This document shows, one piece after another, positions 9,467-17,698 of a stretch of 64,000 bases of DNA; position 1 is the stretch's first letter; each line of letters opens with the position of its first letter. The translations under genes and the position numbers were made by a program. The notes under the pieces were generated by a model. It did not search any database and was not told the DNA's origin. It saw only the letters and a program-made list of their open reading frames with translations. The stretch lies in contig NZ_JABAGQ010000008.1 in NCBI RefSeq assembly GCF_012844225.1, positions 124,001 to 188,000 of the forward strand, read 5' to 3'. Source of the DNA: Rhodococcus sp. 105337 (GTDB taxonomy: Bacteria > Actinomycetota > Actinomycetes > Mycobacteriales > Mycobacteriaceae).

Positions 9467-9497
9467 ACGGTAGAACCTCGAGTGCGCTAGAGGTCAA
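9467..9497 (-). promoter_or_regulatory. MerR/SoxR-type promoter of the ABC exporter
   Basis: Read on the minus strand: -35 TTGACC (9497-9492), a 19-bp spacer, then -10 TACCGT (9472-9467). The spacer is almost filled by CCTCTAGCGCACTCGAGG, which has the same form as the SoxR box CCTCAAG-N4-CTTGAGG. A 19-bp spacer with a centred palindrome is the hallmark of MerR-family activation. No merR-like gene is in the window. Confidence 0.6.
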
Positions 9498-9502
9498 GCC
9501 TA

Positions 9503-9525
9503 GGGTTCCGGGCGCTCCGGGACCC
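9503..9525 (-). terminator. Candidate terminator after the AMIN-like lipoprotein gene
   Basis: Arms GGGTTCCGG (9503-9511) and CCGGGACCC (9517-9525) pair with one G-T or mismatch and a 5-base loop. It lies between the lipoprotein stop and the ABC exporter promoter and could insulate them. Confidence 0.45.
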
Positions 9526-9547
9526 AACCGTTTTTGCTCTCTCCGCC

Positions 9548-10135
9548 TCAGCGGGCGACGTCGATCACCACGCGCTGCGGGTCACTGAGCGAATAGACCG
9601 CGAACGGGGTGCCGGATTCGGAGACGCCGACGAACGACTGGGTGACGCCTTCGAAGACGCCGGAGCCGGTGACCTCGACCACCGAACCGCCCGGTGCGGC
9701 GAGGACGGGATCGGGCCCCGCGTACGGCTCGACACCGCTGTCGAACGGGTAGGCGGATCCGTCGATCAGGACCTGCAGGACGGCATCGCCGGCGACGGTG
9801 ACCTCGTTGCCGCTCCCGTCCTGGACGGCCTCGGCCACGTAGCCGACCCGCCATCCGGGAGTGCCTTCGCCGTCGAGTTCGTACACCACGCGGTCGAAGC
9901 CCTCGTGCACGCCGGTCCGGATGTCCGTGACCGTGAGTTTCGCTCCCGCACCCGCGGGGGAGACCTTGTCGGCCGCATCGGTGGGGGTGTTCGAGGAGTC
10001 CGGCTCGGGCGCTTGCGTGGTCGGCGTGTTCACCGACACGGCCGGCGAGGGTGCCGGATCGTTGTCCGAAGCGGAGCAACCCGCGAGAACCAACGCGGCG
10101 GCGGAGACGGCGAGGCCGATACGGGTGCGAATCAT
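9548..10135 (-). CDS. Lipoprotein with AMIN-like domain
   Basis: A 195-residue secreted lipoprotein. The signal peptide ends in lipobox LAGC (lipid-attached Cys20), followed by a Pro/Ser/Thr-rich linker to about residue 60. The C-terminal domain (VTDIRTGVHEGFDRVVYELD, then VYSLSDPQRVVIDV) matches my memory of the AMIN-like domain found in mycobacterial and rhodococcal lipoproteins, which is related to AMIN domains of cell-wall amidases and secretins. ATG 10135 is chosen because the signal peptide starts there (MIRTRIGLAVSAA). Probably anchored on the outer face of the membrane; precise role unknown. Confidence 0.82.
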   Translation of the reverse strand: MIRTRIGLAVSAAALVLAGCSASDNDPAPSPAVSVNTPTTQAPEPDSSNTPTDAADKVSPAGAGAKLTVTDIRTGVHEGFDRVVYELDGEGTPGWRVGYVAEAVQDGSGNEVTVAGDAVLQVLIDGSAYPFDSGVEPYAGPDPVLAAPGGSVVEVTGSGVFEGVTQSFVGVSESGTPFAVYSLSDPQRVVIDVAR

Positions 10136-10258
10136 GGGGCACATGGTACGGCGCGCGACTCGGGAATCCGGGAAGGCGCTCGGAGGCATTGACGTCGATC
10201 ACATCACGGCGGACAGTAGCCGTAACGCATATTTCAACGCTCGATGAATTGAGTCGCG

Positions 10259-10996
10259 ATGAATACTCCACCGAACTCCCTCGCCGTGGATGTGCACGAT
10301 CTTCGCGTTCGCCGCGGTCCCCATCTCGCCCTCGACGAGGTCTCTCTTCAGGTCACGCGCGGCTCGATCACCGGGTTGCTCGGCCCGTCGGGCTGTGGCA
10401 AGACCACGCTCATGCGCTCGATCGTGGGCGGGCAGATCGTCGAATCCGGCACGGTGACCGTGCTCGGTCTCCCCGCCGGGACAGTCGAACTCCGCCGTCG
10501 CGTCGGGTACGTCACCCAGTCGGCGAGCGTCTACCCGGACCTGACTGTCACCGACAACGTCGCCTACTTCGCCTCCCTCTACGGCAGACCTCGCTCCACC
10601 GTCCACGAGACGATCGAGGCAGTCGGGCTCGGAAGCCACGCCCGTACCCGCGCCGACGCGCTGTCCGGTGGGCAACTCGGACGCGTGTCGCTCGCGTGCG
10701 CGCTCGTCGGGGATCCCGAACTCCTGGTGCTCGACGAACCGACCGTAGGGCTCGACCCGCTGCTGAGAGTCGAACTGTGGGAACACTTCCGCTCACTCGC
10801 GCGACGTGGCGTCACCGTGCTCGTATCCAGTCATGTGATGGACGAGGCCGACCGCTGCGACGACCTGCTGTTGTTGCGCGAAGGCCGACTCGTCGGTCAA
10901 CTCACCCCTGCGCAGTTGCGCGACCGGACCGGCGAAACCCGCCTCGAGGACGCGTTTCTCCGGTTGATCCGTACGAGCACGGAGGCACCGTCATGA
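10259..10996 (+). CDS. ABC transporter ATP-binding protein
   Basis: A 245-residue ATPase. Walker A GPSGCGKTT is near residue 43, Walker B LLVLDEPTVGLDP, H-loop SSHVMDEAD. The signature reads LSGGQLGRVSLA, where Leu-Gly replace the usual Gln-Arg after LSGGQ, a mild departure. Together with the downstream permease it forms an ABC-2 (drug/antibiotic export or DrrA-like) transporter. The stop overlaps the permease start by 4 bases (ATGA). No strong ribosome-binding site is visible upstream of ATG 10259. Confidence 0.92.
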   Translation: MNTPPNSLAVDVHDLRVRRGPHLALDEVSLQVTRGSITGLLGPSGCGKTTLMRSIVGGQIVESGTVTVLGLPAGTVELRRRVGYVTQSASVYPDLTVTDNVAYFASLYGRPRSTVHETIEAVGLGSHARTRADALSGGQLGRVSLACALVGDPELLVLDEPTVGLDPLLRVELWEHFRSLARRGVTVLVSSHVMDEADRCDDLLLLREGRLVGQLTPAQLRDRTGETRLEDAFLRLIRTSTEAPS

Positions 10997-11748
10997 ATGC
11001 GGTTGCGTATGCGGCGACCACCGAACGAATCCTGCGGCAGTTGAAGGCGGATCACCGCACCGTCGTGATGATCGCCCTGGTACCGAGCCTTCTGATGATC
11101 CTGCTGTACTTCATGTACCAGAACACCCCGGCCGGCCCAGACGGCCGGACCCTGTTCGACCGTATCGCGATCGTCATGCTCGGGATACTGCCGTTCGTAG
11201 TCATGTTTCTCGTGACTTCCATTGCGATGCAACGCGAACGAGTCTCCGGAACTCTGGAGCGGATTCTCGCCACCCCGCTCGCGAAACTCGATCTCCTCGC
11301 CGGATACGGGAGCGCGTTCTCCGCGGCGGCGGTCGTGCAGGCCGGCCTGGCATGTGTCGTCGCGTTCGGCCTGCTCGGTGTCGCCGCCGAGGGTCCGGTC
11401 GCATGGGTTCTCGTGATCGCGATCCTGGTGGCAGTTCTCGGCGTCTCGCTGGGATTGTTGTGTAGTGCGTTCGCCCGCACCGAGTTCCAGGCTGTGCAGT
11501 TCATGCCGGTACTCGTGATTCCGCAATTCCTGCTGTGCGGCCTGCTCGTGGCGCGCGAGGATCTCCCGGACTGGCTGCGCTGGATCAGCAATGTCCTTCC
11601 GCTCAGTTACGCGGTCGAAGCGTTGCAGGAGGTCGCGAGTCGGCAGGGAACGACGGGTCCGATGCTCCGCAATCTCGTCGTCGTCGTGGGGTTTATCGCG
11701 GTGGCGCTGGCGCTGGGGGCGGCGACACTGCGTCGTCGCACGCAGTGA
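10993..11748 (+). CDS. ABC-2 type permease
   Basis: A 251-residue protein with six predicted membrane helices. MIALVPSLLMILLYFMYQ is near residue 25, and the family motif RERVSGTLERILATPL follows helix 2. LPDWLRWISNVLPLSYAVEAL near residue 195 is the ABC-2 C-terminal signature. It is the membrane partner of the preceding ATPase. ATG 10993 overlaps the ATPase stop, and its own stop overlaps the GTG of the TetR gene, so the three genes form a tightly coupled operon. Substrate unknown; drug export is the common theme. Confidence 0.9.
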   Translation: MNAVAYAATTERILRQLKADHRTVVMIALVPSLLMILLYFMYQNTPAGPDGRTLFDRIAIVMLGILPFVVMFLVTSIAMQRERVSGTLERILATPLAKLDLLAGYGSAFSAAAVVQAGLACVVAFGLLGVAAEGPVAWVLVIAILVAVLGVSLGLLCSAFARTEFQAVQFMPVLVIPQFLLCGLLVAREDLPDWLRWISNVLPLSYAVEALQEVASRQGTTGPMLRNLVVVVGFIAVALALGAATLRRRTQ

Positions 11749-12338
11749 GCCCGCGGTCGGGACGGCGGCCGGGAACGTCCGGCGCGCGTGAGACCATCCT
11801 CGACGCCGCACGGGAACTCTTCGCCGCCAACGGGTTCGAGAAGACCACGATTCGTGCGGTCGCCGCGAAAGCGGATGTCGACCCGGCCCTCGTGCATCAT
11901 TACTTCGGCTCCAAGGTCGATCTGTTCACCGCGTCGATCGCACTGCCCGTCGATCCGCACGACGTCCTTGCGCCGGTGTACGCGTCGCCCCTCGAGGGCC
12001 TCGGACACGCTCTCGCCGCCGCTGTCATCGGGCTGTGGGACTCCGAGCACCGCGACGCCGCTGTCGCGATGTTCCGCTCGGAGATCGCGGGTGGCGAGGG
12101 CAGTCTGATCCGGACCCTGCTGCTCGAGGTCGCGCTCGAACCGCTGCTCGCCCGGATCGACCACCCCGCCGGAACGGGACGACTTCGGGCGGAACTCGTG
12201 GCGACCCAGATGACCGGGATCATGCTCGTGCGGTACATCCTCGCCTTCGAACCGCTCGCGTCGCTGCCGTCGGGACGGATCGTGGAGATCGTCGCTCCGA
12301 CGCTTCAGCGCTACCTCACCGGCGACCTGCCGGGCTGA
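11745..12338 (+). CDS. TetR-family transcriptional regulator
   Basis: A 197-residue regulator. Residues about 14-60 form the TetR helix-turn-helix (ETILDAARELFAANGFEKTT, then VDPALVHHYFGSKVDLF), and the rest is a ligand-binding helical domain with the DUF/TetR_C pattern of drug-efflux regulators. The GTG start overlaps the permease stop by 4 bases (GTGA), so it is the third gene of the exporter operon and most likely represses it in response to the exported compound. Confidence 0.9.
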   Translation: MSPRSGRRPGTSGARETILDAARELFAANGFEKTTIRAVAAKADVDPALVHHYFGSKVDLFTASIALPVDPHDVLAPVYASPLEGLGHALAAAVIGLWDSEHRDAAVAMFRSEIAGGEGSLIRTLLLEVALEPLLARIDHPAGTGRLRAELVATQMTGIMLVRYILAFEPLASLPSGRIVEIVAPTLQRYLTGDLPG

Positions 12339-12382
12339 CCGACCGCACTCGCCCGAAGGGATCGACGAAAATACCCGACGCG

Positions 12383-12400
12383 GACCAGCCCGTGCTGGTC
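12383..12400. terminator. Weak hairpin between convergent genes
   Basis: GACCAGC (12383-12389) and GCTGGTC (12394-12400) form a perfect 7-bp stem with a 4-base loop in the 160-bp gap between the convergent TetR and endonuclease genes. The rest of that gap shows nothing recognisable. Confidence 0.35.
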
Positions 12401-12498
12401 TACTCGGCGGCGCCGATACACCCGCTGCGGAAGCCCTCGCCTTGCTGAGAGTGGTGGGCATCGGACAGTGGCGCAGCGACGCCGCGACCTCCTGAGCC

Positions 12499-13269
12499 CT
12501 ACGCGGTGTGCTCGCGCAGGTACGCGATGTCGTCGGCGATACCGGCGCCGGGCGTCTCCAGGACGACGGGCGCACCGGACGCCACGGCGATCTCGGCGAG
12601 CAACTGCGGATCGATGGTGCCGTCCGCGAGATTCGCGTGCCGGTCGCGTGCCGAATCGAATTCGTCCCGCGAATTGTTCAGATGCACCAAGTCGATCCGC
12701 CCGGTGACGGCCTTGACCCGATCGACGACATCGGCGAGATCTTCGCCTGCTGCCCAGGCATGGCACGTGTCGAGACAGAAGCCGGCGCCGTAGTCGCCGA
12801 TCGCGTCCCACAACCGGCCGATCGCGTCGACGTATCGGGCCATCGCGAAATCGCCACCCGCCGTGTTCTCGACGAGGATCGGAACGGCGAACCCGCCCTT
12901 GTCCTCCTGCCGTTCGAACAGCTTCCGCCAGTTCTCGACGCCCGCCGCGACATTCTCGCCGTCGCGCACGTGCCCACCGTGCACCACCAGCCCGAACGCC
13001 CCGATCTTCGATGCGGCGTCGGCATGTTCGGCGACGGCCTTCCGGGACGGCATCCGCAACCGGTTGTTGAGGCTCGCCACGTTGACCACGTACGGCGAAT
13101 GCACCACCACGTCGATGTCGGAGGCGAGAATCTGATCCTTCCGCGGGTGCTCACCCGGGGTGTCCCATTTCTGCGGATCCGAGAGGAACAGCTGCACCAG
13201 GTCGGCGCCGAGCCGCTCACCCTGCCCGATGGGGTCGTCGTCCTGACGGACGTGCGCGCCTATCCGCAT
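12499..13269 (-). CDS. nfo: Deoxyribonuclease IV / AP endonuclease-type TIM barrel
   Basis: A 256-residue metal-dependent AP endonuclease 2-family protein that would cut DNA at abasic sites during base-excision repair. The opening MRIGAHVRQDDDP, the VVHSPYVVN and VVHGGHV strands with histidine ligands, ILVENTAGGD, FCLDTCHAWAAGED and HLNNSRDEFDSARDRHANL are the ordered metal-site motifs of endonuclease IV. ATG 13269 is the natural start; the open frame further upstream crosses the SDR gene on the other strand. It stands alone, 147 bases from the divergent SDR. Confidence 0.9.
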   Translation of the reverse strand: MRIGAHVRQDDDPIGQGERLGADLVQLFLSDPQKWDTPGEHPRKDQILASDIDVVVHSPYVVNVASLNNRLRMPSRKAVAEHADAASKIGAFGLVVHGGHVRDGENVAAGVENWRKLFERQEDKGGFAVPILVENTAGGDFAMARYVDAIGRLWDAIGDYGAGFCLDTCHAWAAGEDLADVVDRVKAVTGRIDLVHLNNSRDEFDSARDRHANLADGTIDPQLLAEIAVASGAPVVLETPGAGIADDIAYLREHTA

Positions 13270-13416
13270 GGACCAAGCGTAGGGGAGCTTCCCGGTCACC
13301 GGGACCGCAATGCCGCGTCGGGTCGCGGGATCTGCTTGATTCGGGGCGACCGGCGACCGCCGAGGGGCAGCAGCGCCTTCGACGAATCCGACCTGTCGCC
13401 GACGACGGGAGATCTC

Positions 13417-14178
13417 ATGGGGAAGCTGGACGGCAAGGTCGCGCTGATCACGGGTGCCGGGCAAGGAATCGGTCAGGGCGTCGCGCTGGCGATGGCCCGC
13501 GAAGGAGCGGCGATCGCGGTGACCGGCCGCACCGAGAGCAAGCTCGACGACACGGTCCGGCAGATACGGGAGATCGGGGGCACCGCAGAGCCTCTCACGT
13601 GCGACATCGCCGACCTCGACCAGATCACAGCCACGGTGGAGCGGACCTCGGAGCTGCTCGGCGGCGTCGACATCCTCGTCAACAACGCCAGTCTCAACCC
13701 GCTCGGACCGGTCCTCGACCTGACCGCGAAGCTGATGGAGAACGCCTATCGCACCGGGCCGATCGCGGCGCTGCACGCGATGCAGACGGTCCACCCCATC
13801 ATGAAGGCGCGCGGCGGAGGCTCGATCGTCAACATGGTCACATCCGCGGCCGTGCGCTGGGACATGTCCGGATACGGCGGGTACGCCTCGGTCAAGGAGG
13901 CATTGAGGTCGTTGACCCGGGCCGCCGCATCCGAATGGGGTGTCGACGGAATCCGGGTCAACGCCGTCGCCCCCCACGCCATGTCGCCGGGATTGGCGTG
14001 GTGGACGGAGAACCGCCCCGAGGAGGCCGCGGAGTTCGTCGCGACCATCCCGCTGCGGCGCATCGGCGACTGCGAGGAAGACATCGGCCGTGCTGTCGCG
14101 TGGATCTGCAGCGACGACGCCCGCTACCTGACCGGCGCGACGGTCCCGCTCGACGGCGGCCAGGCACGCTGGGCATGA
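13417..14178 (+). CDS. Short-chain dehydrogenase/reductase
   Basis: A 253-residue classical SDR. Cofactor motif TGAGQGIG is at about residues 12-19, NNAS near 90, catalytic serine in MVTSAA near 140 and Tyr-X3-Lys in YASVK near 155. The end LTGATVPLDGGQARWA is typical. An Arg in GRTES after strand 2 suggests NADP(H). It is flanked by unrelated genes, so the substrate cannot be inferred. ATG 13417 gives the usual MGKLDGKVALITG opening. Confidence 0.9.
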   Translation: MGKLDGKVALITGAGQGIGQGVALAMAREGAAIAVTGRTESKLDDTVRQIREIGGTAEPLTCDIADLDQITATVERTSELLGGVDILVNNASLNPLGPVLDLTAKLMENAYRTGPIAALHAMQTVHPIMKARGGGSIVNMVTSAAVRWDMSGYGGYASVKEALRSLTRAAASEWGVDGIRVNAVAPHAMSPGLAWWTENRPEEAAEFVATIPLRRIGDCEEDIGRAVAWICSDDARYLTGATVPLDGGQARWA

Positions 14179-14286
14179 CCCGCAGCATTCGACTGTCGTA
14201 GTGGCTGCCCACCCGGCGATTCCCTGAAAAGGGGATCAGGGTCCTCCCCGATGGTGCAAGACGGGGGAGCCGAGGAAGATGGTCAC

Positions 14287-15048
14287 ATGCCATCGCACTC
14301 GGCTCCCGCAGCCCGATCCCAGGATCTCAAGAAAATCTACGGAACCGGCGACACCGCCGTTCACGCACTCGACGGTGTCACGGTGGAATTCGCCGCCGGC
14401 GAGTTCACCGCCATCATGGGCCCGTCCGGATCGGGCAAGTCGACACTCATGCATTGCCTGGCCGGCCTCGACAGCGCGACCTCCGGACAGGTATTCATCG
14501 GCGACACCGATCTGACCAGCCTGTCCGACAAGGAGATGACGCAGTTGCGGCGCGACCGCGTCGGCTTCGTCTTCCAGGCGTTCAATCTCGTTCCCACGCT
14601 CACCGCGCTCGAGAACATCACGCTGCCCGTCGACATCGCCGGCCGGAAGGTCGATCAGGAATGGCTGGACACGGTCGTCGGGCGCCTCGGCCTCGGCGAC
14701 CGGCTCGGTCACCGGCCGGGTGAGTTGTCGGGTGGGCAGCAGCAGCGCGTCGCGTGTGCCCGCGCACTGGTCGGCCGTCCCGAGATCATCTTCGGTGACG
14801 AGCCGACCGGCAACCTGGACTCGCGTTCGTCCGGGGAGGTGATGTCCATCCTGCGCGCCTCGGTGGACGAGTTCGGGCAGACGGTCGTGATCGTCACGCA
14901 CGACCCGCGTGCCGCCGCATACGCCGATCGCGTCGTGTTCCTCTCGGACGGCAGCGTTGTCGACGAAATGCGCGACCCGACCGCCGACTCGGTTCTGGAT
15001 CGCATGAAGCAGTTCGATCCCGCCGCCATGTCACCTCTGGCGAAGTAG
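14287..15048 (+). CDS. MacB/LolD-type ABC transporter ATPase
   Basis: A 253-residue ATPase. Walker A GPSGSGKST, signature LSGGQQQRVACARAL and Walker B IIFGDEPTGNLD place it in the MacB/LolD/FtsE branch that works with FtsX-fold permeases by mechanotransmission rather than classical transport. The permease gene begins 13 bases after its stop. ATG 14287 is preferred to 14251 because GAGGAAG lies upstream and the domain begins soon after. The upstream 108-bp gap has imperfect hairpins only. Confidence 0.93.
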   Translation: MPSHSAPAARSQDLKKIYGTGDTAVHALDGVTVEFAAGEFTAIMGPSGSGKSTLMHCLAGLDSATSGQVFIGDTDLTSLSDKEMTQLRRDRVGFVFQAFNLVPTLTALENITLPVDIAGRKVDQEWLDTVVGRLGLGDRLGHRPGELSGGQQQRVACARALVGRPEIIFGDEPTGNLDSRSSGEVMSILRASVDEFGQTVVIVTHDPRAAAYADRVVFLSDGSVVDEMRDPTADSVLDRMKQFDPAAMSPLAK

Positions 15049-15061
15049 GAGCGTTCCGAGC

Positions 15062-17587
15062 ATGAGTGGAAATCCCATCCGCAAGGTGGCGCTGCGCAAC
15101 CTTGCCGCCCACAAGGTGCGGCTCGCGCTGACCGTGCTGTCGGTCGTGCTGGGCACGGCCTTCATCACCGGTTCGTTCGTCTTCACCGATACGTTGCAGC
15201 GCACGTTCGACGGGATCTTCGGCGACGTCGCGCAGGGAGTCGATGTTCGCGTCAGCACGGAGGAATCCGGTTCGACCGGCGTGCCTGTCGAGGACATCGC
15301 GACGGTCGAGGCGCTGCCCGCGGTCGAGCGAACCACCCCGTACATCGGCGGCGCGCTCGTCCTCCTCGGCTCCGACGGTGCCGCGATCCAGACCGGGGGC
15401 GCCCCTGTGGAGGGTTACGCCTACTTCCCGCCCGAGGAATTCGTCGGAGAATCACAGGAGTTCATCGAGGGCACCCCGCCACTCGAAGACGGCCAGATCG
15501 CGCTCAACGCCAGCGCCGCCGAACGCGGTGACCTCGCCGTCGGAGATCAGACGTCGATCCTGTCCATCGCGCAGGGCATGGTTCCCGTGACGGTGAGCGG
15601 CATCTACAACCTCGAGACCGACACCGGCGGGTACGTCGGGGCGATGTTCACCGAATCGCAGGCGTCGTCGCTGTTCACCGATGGCCGGCACGTCGGATAC
15701 CTCAACATTGCGGGAGACGGCTCCCTGTCCCCGGACGAACTGCGGGACGAGGTCGCGGCGGCTGTGCCGGGCATGAAGGTGCAGACCGGGGCAGAGGTCA
15801 CCGAAGAGACCAAGTCGGAGGTCTCGGAAGCACTGAACTTCCTCAACTACTTCCTGCTCGCCTTCGGTGCGATCGCATTGCTGGTGGGGACGTTCATCAT
15901 CTACAACACCTTCTCGATGATCGTCGCGCAGCGACTCCGCGAACTCGCGTTGCTCCGGGCCATCGGCGCGAGCCGGAAACAGGTCGGCCGCTCCGTGACG
16001 CTCGAGGCGCTCGTCGTCGGACTGATCGGCAGCGTCATCGGTATCGCCGCGGGTGTCGCGCTCGCGTACGGCCTGCGTGCCGCACTGAACGCCGCGGACC
16101 TCGGATTGCCGTCCGGTCCGCTGCAACTGGCGCCGCGCACGGTCCTCGTGGCCCTGATCGTCGGGGTCGTTGTCACCGCGATCAGCGCGTATGCCCCGGC
16201 ACGCCGCGCGACCCGGGTGCCGCCTGTCGCCGCGATGCGGGAGGAGTCCACCGGGACCGTCGAAGGCCTCCGGGTACGGACGATCGTGGGCATTGTCGCG
16301 GCGGTCGTGGGTGTCGTGCTCGTCGTGTTCGGCGCGCAGGGCACCGGTGGAGGGGCGGCCTCCGCCGTGGGCGGTGGGGCGTTCCTGCTCGTCGTCGCGG
16401 TCATGCTTGCCTCACCGGCGCTGTCGCGGCCCGTCGTGGGTGCTCTCGGTGCGGTGTTCGCCCGCCCGTTCGGCGCCGTCGGCCGACTGGCGCGTACCAA
16501 CGCGACCCGCAACCCGCGGCGCACCGCAGCCACCGCATTCGCTCTCACCCTGGGCCTGATGCTCGTGTCCGTGATCGGTGTCTTCGGCTCGTCGGCGAAG
16601 GCCAGTGTGGACGCTGCCGTCGACAACGGTGTCCAAGCAGACTTCATGCTCACCGGACCGCAGATGTTCGGAGTTCCGCTCCCGGCGGCCGACGCGGCGC
16701 AAGGGGTCGACGGTGTGGTGGAAGTGGTGCCGGTCCACGGTGTCCGGGCGAACCTCGACGGAGAGGACGGTTTCGGCACGGCGGTGACGGGCGTGCTCGA
16801 CGACGTGATCGATCTGCAGATGGTGGAAGGCGTGCCGGAGGCCACGGGCAACGAAATGCTCGTGAACCAGAGCACCGCGAGTGAGAAGGGCTGGACGGTC
16901 GGCTCGACGGTCCCGGTCACGAGCCGTGACGGCAACACCGTGGACGCGACCGTGGCCGGTGTCTACACCGACAGTCAGATCATCGGCCCCTGGGTGATGT
17001 CCCAGCAGATCTACGAGCAGTTCACACCCCCGGCGACCCGGTCGGCGATCGTCGTGCTGATGAACGTCGCGGACGGGGCGGACCCGAGTGCCGTGCGGTC
17101 GGGCCTCGAGGCCGCCACCAAGGAATACGTGATCGTCCAGGTTCTCGACCGTGAGCAGTTCAAGGGTCAGCAGGCACAGCAGATCGATACTCTGCTCGCC
17201 ATCCTGTACGGGTTGCTCGCTCTCGCCGTGGTCATCGCGATCCTCGGCATCGTCAACACGCTGGCGCTGTCGGTGGTCGAACGCCGACGTGAGATCGGGA
17301 TGCTGCGCGCGGTGGGGATGCAACGCAACCAGGTACGGCGCACCATCTATCTCGAGTCCCTGCTGATCGCGGTGTTCGGTGCGATCGTCGGGGTGATCCT
17401 CGGCCTGTCCTTCGGCTGGGCGTTCGTACGGACTCTCGCCGACCAGGGACTCGACATCATCTCGGTGCCGTGGTCGCAGGTCGTGGGAATGCTGCTGGCC
17501 TCCGGAGTGATCGGCGTGCTGGCCGCGTTGTGGCCCGGTAATCGTGCCGCGAAGACCCCTCCGCTGGAGGCGATCTCGGACCTCTGA
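15062..17587 (+). CDS. FtsX-like permease, duplicated MacB type
   Basis: An 841-residue membrane protein. There is one N-terminal helix (about 18-40), a large extracytoplasmic MacB_PCD-like domain (about 45-255), a first FtsX domain (about 265-390, with ELALLRAIGASRKQVG), helices near 405-460, a second extracytoplasmic domain, and a final FtsX domain (about 715-835, with EIGMLRAVGMQRNQVR). This is the ten-helix arrangement typical of actinobacterial macrolide/lipoprotein-release-type permeases. It pairs with the preceding ATPase. A very strong terminator follows, closing the two-gene operon. Confidence 0.93.
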   Translation: MSGNPIRKVALRNLAAHKVRLALTVLSVVLGTAFITGSFVFTDTLQRTFDGIFGDVAQGVDVRVSTEESGSTGVPVEDIATVEALPAVERTTPYIGGALVLLGSDGAAIQTGGAPVEGYAYFPPEEFVGESQEFIEGTPPLEDGQIALNASAAERGDLAVGDQTSILSIAQGMVPVTVSGIYNLETDTGGYVGAMFTESQASSLFTDGRHVGYLNIAGDGSLSPDELRDEVAAAVPGMKVQTGAEVTEETKSEVSEALNFLNYFLLAFGAIALLVGTFIIYNTFSMIVAQRLRELALLRAIGASRKQVGRSVTLEALVVGLIGSVIGIAAGVALAYGLRAALNAADLGLPSGPLQLAPRTVLVALIVGVVVTAISAYAPARRATRVPPVAAMREESTGTVEGLRVRTIVGIVAAVVGVVLVVFGAQGTGGGAASAVGGGAFLLVVAVMLASPALSRPVVGALGAVFARPFGAVGRLARTNATRNPRRTAATAFALTLGLMLVSVIGVFGSSAKASVDAAVDNGVQADFMLTGPQMFGVPLPAADAAQGVDGVVEVVPVHGVRANLDGEDGFGTAVTGVLDDVIDLQMVEGVPEATGNEMLVNQSTASEKGWTVGSTVPVTSRDGNTVDATVAGVYTDSQIIGPWVMSQQIYEQFTPPATRSAIVVLMNVADGADPSAVRSGLEAATKEYVIVQVLDREQFKGQQAQQIDTLLAILYGLLALAVVIAILGIVNTLALSVVERRREIGMLRAVGMQRNQVRRTIYLESLLIAVFGAIVGVILGLSFGWAFVRTLADQGLDIISVPWSQVVGMLLASGVIGVLAALWPGNRAAKTPPLEAISDL

Positions 17588-17624
17588 CGGGGAGACGATC
17601 CACAGTCTTCCTTTTCATCCACAG

Positions 17625-17665
17625 CGTCCGGCCCGGCGGAGACACTCCGCCGGGCCGGACGTTTT
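17625..17665 (+). terminator. Strong intrinsic terminator
   Basis: A perfect 17-bp GC-rich stem (17625-17641 with 17645-17661) with a 3-base loop is followed directly by TTTT on the plus strand. It ends the ABC/FtsX operon. Confidence 0.93.
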
Positions 17666-17698
17666 CTGCCCCTACGCTGCCGCGGCAGGGGGTGGAGC

